Program-made: the position numbers and the translations under genes
Assembly: GCA_007449985.2 (NCBI GenBank)
Contig: VIIQ02000193.1
Span: 1 to 64,000, forward strand
Length of the DNA stretch: 64,000 nucleotides
Origin: Desmodesmus armatus
Taxonomy: Eukaryota > Chlorophyta > Chlorophyceae > Sphaeropleales > Scenedesmaceae
Direction: 5' to 3'
Notes under the pieces: generated by a model
What the model saw: the letters and a program-made list of their open reading frames with translations, nothing else
Database searches by the model: none
What the model was told of the DNA's origin: nothing
Shown: positions 54,938 to 64,000 of the stretch, piece by piece
Layout of the letters: each line of letters begins with the position of its first letter
Numbering within the stretch: position 1 is the stretch's first letter

Positions 54938-54973
<36 letters not shown>

Positions 54974-56324
54974 ACTCGCACTGGCCGCTTGCATCATGCT
55001 CAGCCTCGGAGCGGCCAGTCCTGAGTCATTCCATTACACGTAGTGCGCACACATGACTGTTTTGTCAACACTGCCGCCCAGCTTCTTTTCAATGGCTTTG
55101 CTTTTGTAGGTGTAGGTGTTGGTGACAGCAGTACTTGCTGAATTGTCAACATGACGGCTACCAGGGTGCTACTGGGATTGTTTATGTCTGCTGGATATTG
55201 CGTTGTGACAGTACTGGTGTAGGTGTGCTAGCTAGGAGCGGCAGTGTGGTTGACATGATGGGTACACTGTCTGGCACAAAGCGCCATTTTGTTTGGCGTG
55301 CGCCCGCACGACAGGTGTTCCCTGTCTTGATTTGACCTGGCAGAAGGCAGGGCATGTGAGCTTTTATCCACCCTGACGGGAAGTGCTGATCCACGGCAAG
55401 TGTTGTGCGTATTATATGTTTGCGTGCGTCGTTTTGGCACTTGCACGCATGCGCACTGTCTGGTTTTGAGTCCGCAGCAGCACACAGAGACACAGCATCC
55501 TTATGGCTGCGTGTCTGTCTGGTCGGGCGGGATCTTCTCTGCTCTGTACCTGTCGCGGCGTGTGGTCCGCACCGTATCGTTTTTTAGCGGTATTGTGTCA
55601 GACACGAATGGTGCTCTGCGCCTGCACCACAGCAGGTCACGCTTTTGCAAAGTCACTGAGCGATTTCTACGCGAGCACTGTTTGGCTAACACTGTCGCCA
55701 AGCTGGCAATTGTCACAGCTGCACTGCAGTCAGGGCCGCCTCGGCCAGTGCCACTTCTGAGAAGTGTCTCCCATAGGCAGTCACTGTCGTGTTTGTTTGG
55801 CTGGCATGAATGCCGGCCCCTCCCATTCTACTGCTCGAAATGGTTCATTGCACTCACATGCATGTCAGTGTGTGTTGTTCATCAGCAATGCCAACAGGCT
55901 AAGCACTGCCGTATTTCGCTTGTGTTGTCCAGTGATGCGTGCATTTTGGATCTTGTCTCAGCAGGGTAGCAGGGTAGATTTTGCGGCAGTAACTGGTAGC
56001 AGGGTAGATTCTCTGCAGTAAGTGTCGAATGCATCGCCAGCAGTATCAGAAGTGCTTCTTTCCGCTAGTAGTGCCGCAATGTTGCTGGTGGCGTGTGGTA
56101 TCGTCTACAGTGCCGTAAGTGCTCTGCTGCCGACGTCCCCTGTTGTGTCAACACCCATCCTTCTATGCGTGTGTGCTGGCGTCGTCGAATGCTGCAGCAC
56201 TGCCATGCTGTGCTCTGCTGTGCTGTCGGAGATTACTGCTAGCACTGCAATGTGCACTGCCAGTACTCATGAGTGCCTGCACCGCAATGTGCTAGGCATG
56301 TATCCTGGAAGTGTGTCGGTCATA
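54802..56324. other. Intergenic downstream of gene D
   Basis: A short CTG run at 54,941-54,971. An open frame at 55,400-55,969 has no recognisable content. No gene supported. Confidence 0.4.
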
Positions 56325-56720
56325 CAATACGCACAAACAGCAGCTGTGCCGAAGCTGTATTGCTGCTGGGCCCTATGATCGGTTTGCTGCGTATCCTTAC
56401 GTGGCTGCTTGTCCAATGCATGTGATAGTTCTTCTCCTGCCAGTGTACAAGGGCTCGCTCGCCAGTCAACTGGCTACCTTTGCATGTGGTGTGTGGGAAT
56501 GTGTGTGTGTGTGTGTGGGGGGGGGGGGGGCGTGGACGTGCTGTAAGGCCAGATTGTTGTGGCGTCGTGTGTGGGAGGTGTGTGGACAGTGTGGACCGTC
56601 GTGGCATGACATGGGGGTGCTTGTGATGGCCCAAGGGCATGCATACAGCTCTATGCCTGTCACGCCATATGTCTTGCTCGGTGAATTCGCGCATGGGTGA
56701 GTCTAGGAGGTTTGAGTAGG
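56325..56720 (+). repeat. Segment shared with the 3' flank of gene A
   Basis: GTACAAGGGCTCGCTCGCCA and CTGGCTACCTTTGCATGTGG match 25,030-25,085, in the same orientation and with similar surroundings. Confidence 0.6.
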
Positions 56721-57669
56721 TGCCTTGTACGGCGTGGCTTGTTGAAGATGTGTGCTTCAAGCTCTTATGCATGACAGCCGCCACTCCTTGAAGGCGGTGA
56801 TTAGTGGTAACAGCAGTACTGGTATAACATGAGTATGGTCCACAACTTGCAGTGACGGCAGCATGACACACGTAGCACAGCGCACACATCAATGCAACCA
56901 AACAGCAGGACAGCTCTGCTTTTCACCATATGTGCTGCAGCTGGGGTAAAAACAGGCTTGCTGCTGTTAAAGCCAAAGGCGGCAGCATCTCAAAATGCAC
57001 ACAACATCCTGCTCAGTAGTCGGATGAGAACAGTACATTACACAACATGCCAAGCCGTATTCTGCAACTGAATTGTACTGTCTCAGCACACCACTTCTGT
57101 CTCACATGCCATGAACAACAGCCAACCAACCACTCCGACCCCAAACACTGAGTTATGCCATGCGGCATGTGCCGTGCCGTTGCACGGTGCAACAAAATGC
57201 AGGCTGGGCAGGCAGCATCATGAACGCTGTATGCCTGTGCAGGTGCAGCTTTTGCTGATCATAGGACTCATTGTAACCAAACAAGGTCACCAAACAAGGT
57301 GGAAAAACCATCGGGGGGGGGGGGGTGAGCGCTACCCCAATAACGCTCACCCCCCCCCCCCCCCACCTTTTTGGGTTATAAAACCACACCAATAACACAA
57401 CAACATCCAAAATGACGGTCAGGTGCAACTGCACCAGTGTCGACAAGACAATCCACAGCCGAACGGATACGATGGTAGATATCCCTCCAGCAACAACAAC
57501 AAACTTGTCAACTCGCACTGCCACAAACAAATCTGCGACAATGCCCACTCGGTATGGCCTACCGCCCGACCGCCCGACCGACCGACCGACGACCGACCAC
57601 ACCCAAGCCCGCACCACTGCTGATTCTGTCGAAGTTGCTCCCGCTTCACTTTTTGTACACGTTGCCGCC
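56721..57669. other. Intergenic between gene D flank and the hydrolase gene
   Basis: Contains an inverted pair of G/C runs (GGGGGGGGGGGGTGAGCGNTA type at 57,314-57,334 against TAACGCTCACCCCCCCCCCC at 57,341-57,364), a hairpin of about 20 bp, and a short ACCGACCG repeat (57,570-57,595). Confidence 0.45.
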
Positions 57670-58694
57670 TCACTTCTTGTACACTTTGCCCAACCACGCC
57701 AACAATGCCTCGTTTGCTTCCTCCGGCGTATCGTCATGTGGGCAGTGGCCTGACTGCAGCCGCACACGATCAGCCTCAGGGTACAGCTGCTGAATACGGT
57801 CAGCCTGCACATGTACACGGCAAACAGATAGGGCTTAGGGTTGGGGCGCAGGTTTACTAAGTTCATAGCCTGACTGCAGCCGCACACAATCAGCCTCTGG
57901 GTACAGCTGCTGGATGCGGTCAGCCTGCACATGTACAGGACAGGGCAAGGGGGTTTTGACATGGCAGGGCAGGGCAGGGGGTTTAGGGTTCACCCTATTC
58001 ATGGCCTGACTGCAGCCGCACATGATCAGCCTCGGGGTACAGCTGCTGAATGCGATCGGCCTGCACATGTACACGGCAAACACATGGGGTTTAGGTTAGG
58101 GTTGTCGGTTTAGGGTTTACCCTGTTCATTCAGACTGCAGCCGCACACAATCAGCTGCTGGGTACAGTTGCTGAATCTGCCTGTACACGGCAGAAAGATA
58201 GGTAATGTGTTGGCAGATCCACCAACTTCAAGATGCCCCCAAACGGTCACCCTCCCATTCACCCCCCAGTGCGAGCCACCTGCATCCATTGCTACTGGGC
58301 CGTGAATACAGTAACCCCTTTGCTGCTGCAGTTGTTCGCCGCAAAGTGCACTTCGCAAACCGCTTGCTGCGCATCCACCTGCACAGACTAGCTGCCTTTC
58401 TGCCCACAGCAAAAACTAATGCCCCATCAAGCATGGGGCTTTGCCCACAAAACAAAAACATACCATACCAGAGTGTGAGGTTATGAGCTTACCCTTTTTG
58501 GTGTGATCCACGGATCCAAGTCACCCCACAGCAGCAGCAGCGGCAGCTTTGACCCCCGCATCTGCTTCAGCAGCGTATTGACAGAGGCTGAGGGCTGCCT
58601 GTTGCTGCTGTTGATGCGGAAGAACACCTCAGCAGCTGAGGGGTCACTGGCAGGCACCACAATGCTGTCGACCAAGTCCTCGTCAATAGTGTCT

Positions 58695-58726
<32 letters not shown>

Positions 58727-58818
58727 GGTGAGCAACAGCTGAGTGTAAGCGAGCAGCAGCTGAGGGGTCACTGGCAGGAACCACAATGCTGTTGACTAGA
58801 TCCTCGTCAATAGTGTCT

Positions 58819-58856
<38 letters not shown>

Positions 58857-58941
58857 GTTGATGCGGAAGAACACCTCAGCAGCTGAGGGGTCACTGGCAG
58901 GCACCACGATGCTGTCGACTAAGTCCTCATCGATGGTGTCT

Positions 58942-58991
<50 letters not shown>

Positions 58992-59094
58992 GGGTTTTCT
59001 TGAAGTGAGCAACAGCTGAGTTAAGGAAGCAGCAGCTGAGGGGTCACTGGCTGGTACCACAATACTGTCAACGAGATCCTCGTCAATAGTGTCT

Positions 59095-59141
<47 letters not shown>

Positions 59142-59305
59142 GGTTGTTGTGGTAGTTCTCAGCTTTCCGCTCATGCAAGTCTGCAGCAGCAGCAGCAGCA
59201 GCAGCAGCCAAGCAGTTGCCAGCTGGCAGCACAGTGCTGGCCACTCAACCATTGGCTCAAAGCTACAGCGGTGGCAGCAGCGGCCGCCACCAGCATTACC
59301 ACCAC

Positions 59306-59352
<47 letters not shown>

Positions 59353-59570
59353 AAGAGCTCACCATTGGATGAGTAGACCATCTGTAGCACCTCCTTGATC
59401 CTCTCAGGCTGCTTGGCGCGCTGGAAGGCAAAGTACAGCACCACTCGCTTGGCCAGATTAGTCATGCTGTCCTGGATGCCGGCATACCAGGGCACAGGGA
59501 GGGGCTCTGCCAGCTCGGGGCTGTCACTGTCTTGCAGGGGACCAGCTGAGTTGAGCAGCGCAACACCCCT

Positions 59571-59625
<55 letters not shown>

Positions 59626-59795
59626 TTGAGCAGCGCCACCCCTGCAACGGAATGGTGATGCAATGTGGTTTTGGGGGGTGGGGGTGGGGGTGGGGGTGAG
59701 GAGTCAGCATACCAGGGCACAGGGAGGGGCTCTGCCAGCTCGGGGCTGTCGGTGTCTTGCAGGGGACCAGCTGAGTTGAGCAGCGCAACACCCCT

Positions 59796-59844
<49 letters not shown>

Positions 59845-60561
59845 TTGAGCAGCACCACCCCTGCAACGGAATGGTGATGCAATGTGGTTTTGGGGGTGGG
59901 GGTGGGGGTGAGGAGTCAGCATACCAGGGCACAGGGAGGGGCTCTGCCAGCTCGGGGCTGTCGGTGTCTTGCAGGGGACCAGCTGAGTTGAGCAGCGCAA
60001 CACCCCTGCAGCAGCAGCAGCAGCAGCAGCAGCAATTGAGCAGCACCACCCCTGCAACGGAATGGTGATGCAATGTGGTTTTGGGGGGTGGGGGTGGGGG
60101 TGAGGAGTCAGCATACCAGGGCACTGGCAGGGGCTCTGCTAGCTCGGGGCTGTCGGTGTCTTGCAGAGGACCAGCTGAGTTGAGCAGCGCAACACCCCTG
60201 CAGCAGCAGCAGCAGCAGCAGCAATTGAGCAGCGCCACACCCCTGCAACGGAATGGTGGAAGCAACGTGGTTGGGGGGGGGGGGTGGGGGTGGGGTTGGG
60301 GGTGAAGGGTCAGCATACCAGGGCACAGGCAGGGGCTCTGCTAGCTCGGGACTGTCAGTGTCTTGCAGGGGACTAGCTGAGTTGAGCAGCGCAACGCCCC
60401 TGCAGCAGAATGGAAGAGATATGGGTGATGTGTGTGTGTGTGGGGGGGGGGGGGGGGGGGGGGGAGTCAGCACGACAGCAGGGCACTGGCAGGGGCTCTG
60501 CTAGCTCGGGGCTGTCAGTGTCTTGCAAGGGACCACCTGAGTTGAGCAGCGCAACACCCCT

Positions 60562-60607
<46 letters not shown>

Positions 60608-63340
60608 TTGAGCAGTGTCACAAAAGCCTCTACCTCCCTTGATGGCTGTTCAGCTTTTGCTGAGCCAACTTACCTTGATTGTACCTGTAAGTGGTTCAGG
60701 CATTGGCAAGCCTCAGCTGCAAGCCACAACCAAATGCTTGCAACAAGTCAAGGCCACAACATGATGGTCGCAGTGGCAAGACAGTACAGTACAGTGATTG
60801 GGGACACAATCCCAACCTTGGCACTAGCCAGCAAGCCAGGGGCTCTTGAGGGTGCCCATAGGTCCTACTTACCGAATCAGGTCTGGGTTCTTCACAGCTG
60901 CATTCATACACGCGTAGCCCCCCAAGCTGTTGCCGACAAGAACCACCTGCTCGTTCCTGCTGCTGCTGCTGCCGCCATTGCTGGTAGCACCACCGCGTAT
61001 CACTTGCTGTACAAAATCATCAATCTGCTGACCCCACAGCCCGCCGCTGCTGTATTCAACCAGGGCCTTCTCACTCCAGCCAAAACCCAAGAGGTCAAGG
61101 GCATAAACCCTGTAACCCTGCTGGGCGAGGGCGGGTATCTGGTAGCGCCAGTGGTAGGCTGAAGCGCCATAGCCGTGGATCAACAGCACGGGAGGCCCCT
61201 GCAGCAGCAGCAGCAGCAGCAACAGCGGCGGCGGCGGCGGCGGCAGCAGCAGCATCAGCCGCAGCAGTGGTGCAAAGTGACAGTCATATCATGTGCGGCA
61301 TGCTGAAGAAGGGAGTGCATCATATGTCAAGCCGTTGCCGGACAGAATCGGCTCCTGTGTAGCGGTAGCGGTATGCGAATGCCCCATAGGACTGCATGAC
61401 TCGATAGCACTTGGGGGCACAAAGGCATGGCGCAGAGTCAGGGGCATGTTGTGTACGCCGCTGTCCTGCATGAACCTGCGTGGAAATGAGCCCTGTGCCA
61501 TGTTTTGGCCACACCTGTGTCCCTGCTGTGCTCAACCGCCCCCACTCCTCCCCACTCCTCCCTCCTCCCAAATCGGTACCCTCCCCCCTCACATTACACC
61601 ACATCACCCCCCCCCCCCGCCCACGTGCCCTCTCACACCTGCGTCCCTGCCCAGATGTACCCGCCCCACCCTCCCCCACTCCTTCCCTCCTCCCACATCG
61701 GTACCCTGCCCCCTCACCTTACACCACATCCACCCCTCCCCCCCCCCCCCCCCCGCCCACGTGTCCCCTCACACCTGTGTCCCTGCTGTGATGTAATGCA
61801 CCTTGTGGCCCTGCCACTTCCAGAAGTTCCAACCTCCCCAACTCCTCCCTCCGCCCAAGTCGGTACGCTCCCCCCCCCTCACATTCCACCACATCCCCCC
61901 CCCCCCCCCCCCCCCCCCCCGCGCCCACGTGCCCCCTCACACCTGTGTCCCTGCGGTGATGTAATGCACCTTGTGGCCCTGCCACTCCCAGAAGTTCCAA
62001 CCTCCCCAACTCCTCCTTCCGCCCAAGTCGGTACGCTCCCCCCCCCCCCCTCACATTCCACCACATCCCCCCCCCCCCCCCCCCCGCCCACGTGCCCCCT
62101 CACACCTGTGTCCCTGCGGTGATGTAATGCACCTTGTGGCCCTGCCACTCCCAGAAGTTCCAACCTGCAAGGGCGCATTGACGTAGGCAGGCGGGTGTGA
62201 GTGTGATTGTGGGTGTGAGTGTGAAGTGAGGAATGCATGGCGTGTGCGCATGGGAGGTGCGTGTGAGGGAAGTGCGCGTAGACCCCCCGCTGCTGTGTGA
62301 GCAGATGCATGGCGCATGCGCATGGATGGGTGCTTGCATGCGTAGACCCCGCTGCTGTGTGAGTGAATGCATGGCGCATGCGCATGGATGGGTGCTTGAA
62401 TGCGCAGACCCCGCTGCTGTGTGAGCAGATGGCATGGCGCATGCGCATGGATGGGTACTTGCATGCGCAGACCCCTCTGCTGTGTGAGTGAATGCATGGC
62501 GCATGCGCATGCGCATGGATGGGTGCTTGCATGCGAGACCCCGCTGCTGTGTGAGTGAATGCATGGCACATGCGCATGGATGGGTGCTTGCATGCGCAGA
62601 CCCCGCTGCTGTGTGAGTGAATGCATGGCGCATGCGCATGGATGGGTGCTTGCATGCATAGGTGCGGCTGCTGTGTGTCAGTGACAAGACCACTCTGGGG
62701 AACCTAAGGCCAGCCCACCTCCTTTCTCATAGCGCACACGTGGCCGCCCCTGCTTGTCTGTCTCCACAGAAACATCCTGCGCACGAGGCATGTGCAGTTG
62801 AAAGCAAAGCATGCATTATCAGGGCTGCAGGCACGGTACGTGCAACTCTGTGTGGTATCGTGGTGTTGGAATCGTCTGGGGGTAACACAAGTCTGGTGGT
62901 AACACAAGTCTGGTGGTAACACAAAGTGTGTGCTGGCTGTCAGGAATCGTTGCTGACATGTACTGTCGACAGTACTTGCATCACCGCACGAAGTGCTGCC
63001 ATTGGCTGCAGCGCCGATGAATGCAGATACCTGTAAAGTACACTTCGTCACAAAACAAAGCACCATGCTGCTCAGCTCTCAATTGGCCTGCAACAACTGC
63101 CACTGTTGCTGTTGCTGTTCTCATACAGTATGCCATGGTAACATCCCTGCTCACCATTGCACTGGCAGGAGCCATGGGCAGGCTCGAAGCAGCAAGTCCA
63201 AGAATAGGAGCTGCTATTGCTGTCCTTCTGCTGAAATGAGCGGCGCAGGACCTCCCAGCTGCAGAACGAACGCGTGATACCTTTGCACCACAGAAAGGCC
63301 TCCCTGCTGTCCTGACGCTGGCAACAGTAGAGCTGTTCAT
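57670..63340 (-). CDS. Chloroplast alpha/beta hydrolase (Arabidopsis At4g36530-like)
   Basis: Seven exons, all phases matching, no frame break: 63340-63155, 62776-62719, 62164-62106, 61198-60873, 59568-59363, 58692-58493, 57804-57670; 1170 nt, 389 residues. The first exon is a bipartite plastid signal: a Ser/Arg/Ala-rich transit part, then SRRTAIAAPILGLAASSLPM and ending APASAM, like a thylakoid-lumen (Tat-type RR) peptide. Core: WNFWEWQGHKVHYITAGTQ, the oxyanion loop VLLIHGYGAS, YALDLLGFGWS, nucleophile elbow GNSLGG, GVALLNSAG, RAKQPERIKEVLQMVY, acid block LLWGDLDPW, and histidine block SGHCPHDDTPEEANEALL, giving a complete Ser-Asp-His triad. The order and wording follow At4g36530 closely; relatives include the chlorophyll dephytylase CLD1, but the substrate here is not known. 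Four exon starts are duplicated in the introns, and three acceptors directly follow CTG runs. Confidence 0.88.
57804..58190 (-). repeat. Copies of the last hydrolase exon start, with telomere-like spacers
   Basis: The functional start at 57,804 (ADRIQQLYPEADRVRLQSGH) has partial copies upstream in the transcript at 57,924, 58,060 and a diverged one near 58,178. Each runs to about RLQSGYE and then stops matching. Between copies lie GGGTTTAGGGTT-type sequences (57,832-57,842, 57,979-57,989, 58,086-58,119). Confidence 0.85.
58692..59100 (-). repeat. Four copies of the DTIDEDLVD exon start
   Basis: Copies start after CAG at 59,092, 58,939, 58,816 and 58,692. All encode DTIDEDLV(D/N)SIVVPASDPS. 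Each is preceded by a CTG run. Only the copy at 58,692 continues into LLKQMRGSKLPLLLLWGDLD. Confidence 0.9.
59568..60600 (-). repeat. Six copies of the GVALLNSAG exon start, each behind a CTG run
   Basis: Copies start at 60,559, 60,399, 60,197, 60,005, 59,793 and 59,568, spaced 160-225 bp. All encode GVALLNSA(G/S)PLQD(T/S)DSPEL through PWYA. Most units also carry a second, truncated start (CAGGGGTGGCGCTGCTCAAT) on the other side of the CTG run, so that the run appears to have grown between two acceptor copies. Only the 59,568 copy goes on to the full exon. Confidence 0.9.
61200..61265 (-). repeat. CTG/CCG tract forming the acceptor of hydrolase exon 4
   Basis: On the transcript strand the intron ends in GCTGCTGCTGCTGCTGCAG before GGGCCTCCC. 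The (CTG)n run replaces a normal pyrimidine tract. Confidence 0.7.
61775..62164 (-). repeat. Three copies of the WNFWEWQGHKVHYITAGTQ exon
   Basis: Complete 59-base copies at 62,106-62,164, 61,943-62,001 and 61,775-61,833 (period 163-168), all with the GTGTGAGG donor. Further donor-side remnants lie at about 61,638 and 61,515. Only the first has a strong acceptor (CCTTGCAG), so it is taken as the functional exon. Each copy is followed by a long G run on the transcript strand (C runs at 61,740, 61,890 and 62,070 on the plus strand). Confidence 0.88.
62225..62665. repeat. ~60-bp minisatellite with alternating GCATGC cores
   Basis: About seven units with GGCGCATGCGCATGGATGGG, TGCTTGCATGCG and GACCCCGCTGCTGTGTGAG, in intron 2 of the hydrolase gene. 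The alternating purine/pyrimidine GCATGCGCATGCGCATG core (62,500-62,518) could form Z-DNA. Confidence 0.85.
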
Positions 63341-64000
63341 CCTGACAGATGTCTACTGCACGAGTGCCCTGCCGAATGTATTGTTGTAGCGACCAGCAAC
63401 GTGAACAAATCCAGCCAGTGCCGCTGATCAAATGATCATGAGTCAAAGTCTTGGACACGGCCAAACTGCGCTGGGCGCCTGCCAAAGATGGTTTTGCTGA
63501 CATCTGTATGTCTGATACTGCTGATCGAATGGTTGTTACTGGTGTAACCTCCCATCCAAGGTTATGTACATGCTGCTTCAGCACCAAAGGGTACTGCTGC
63601 TGCTGCTTTGTTGCTGGTGCAGGCCAAATGGCAAGGTGAAAGCATGTGGCATTGCATGAACGCATTTGCCACCGACCTGTTTCAGCCCTTGGCTGCCCCC
63701 TCATTCACGCAAATAAAATGGTCAACAGTGCATAGATGCAGATCTGCTGCTGACAGCTTGGGGACAAGATGCACCCAAATTGTTATTTTACACATATTCA
63801 TGTGCCAACTAGTGTGTATGACACCGCCGCTGATGACCAGCGCTGCACTCAATCCATGCCACAAGGTGGATGGCATACTGTACTTGCAGTACACATGCCG
63901 CCTCACTCAAACATTGGAACCTCCCATGCCCACAACTTCGGATCATGGGCTGGGCGTATGCCAGGCAACGCCCCCGCTGTATTGCCTCATCGCTGAGGGG
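63341..64000. other. 5' flank of the hydrolase gene, no gene seen
   Basis: Presumed promoter side of the minus-strand hydrolase. No TATA box or further gene could be supported. Confidence 0.4.

Noticed and set aside
55400..55969. Open frame of 189 codons downstream of gene D
   Set aside because: No homology recognised, no splice or signal features, and an overlapping alternative frame of similar quality exists.
58683..60316. Poly-Ala/Cys minus-strand frames of 284-399 codons across the hydrolase repeats
   Set aside because: They read through introns made of CTG runs; the spliced seven-exon model explains the conserved segments.

Overview
This window is nuclear DNA of a green alga, most likely a chlorophycean of the Chlamydomonas/Haematococcus kind. 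The basis is GT-AG introns with C-rich tracts, very heavy CAG/CTG repeat content inside exons and introns, TTTAGGG-type interstitial telomere-like repeats, TGTAA poly(A) signals, and genes with plant/algal relatives. The species is an inference. There is no prokaryotic operon structure, CRISPR array, rRNA or recognisable tRNA.

Layout. 1-2.5 kb (minus): 5' part of an ABC-F ATPase. 3.1-6.8 kb (plus): a complete six-exon DA2-like RING E3 ligase with an MGCVCSK acylation motif. 7.6 kb: a 60-bp hAT-like MITE with an 8-bp target duplication. 8.8-20.5 kb (plus): a Gln/Ala-rich low-complexity ORF that runs, with matching splice phases, into a PrimPol primase-polymerase gene (DxE catalytic motif, C/H/C/C zinc knuckle at the C-terminus). 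21.8-24.1, 27.7-29.9, 47.5-49.4 and 52.5-54.7 kb (plus): four paralogues of a secreted protein family I do not recognise, all with the same exon layout. 32-45 kb: a retroelement zone with one DIRS/PAT-like element (intact 709-aa RT-RNase H ORF, split direct repeats) set among broken Gag, retropepsin and zinc-knuckle fragments, several present as inverted copies. 57.7-63.3 kb (minus): a complete seven-exon chloroplast alpha/beta hydrolase of the Arabidopsis At4g36530 type.

The strongest unexplained pattern is that exon edges are copied outward into the neighbouring introns. In the DA2-like gene, PrimPol, the hydrolase and secreted gene D, the first or last 30-100 bases of an exon, with its splice site, are repeated two to six times in tandem (period about 65-250 bp) on the intron side, leaving one complete exon. 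Some copies are separated by TTTAGGG-type repeats. Fragments of the PrimPol 3' end also lie 6 kb and 26 kb away, one as a microhomology-joined chimera. Several 3' splice sites sit directly behind (CTG)n runs that act as the pyrimidine tract.

Reading frames need caution. PrimPol plus its Gln/Ala-rich leader, and three of the four secreted genes, show frame breaks. Almost all are single missing bases, several of them in G or C runs. The DA2-like gene, the hydrolase, secreted gene B and the RT ORF are clean. Uncorrected long-read indels are the simplest explanation; decay of those genes is the alternative.
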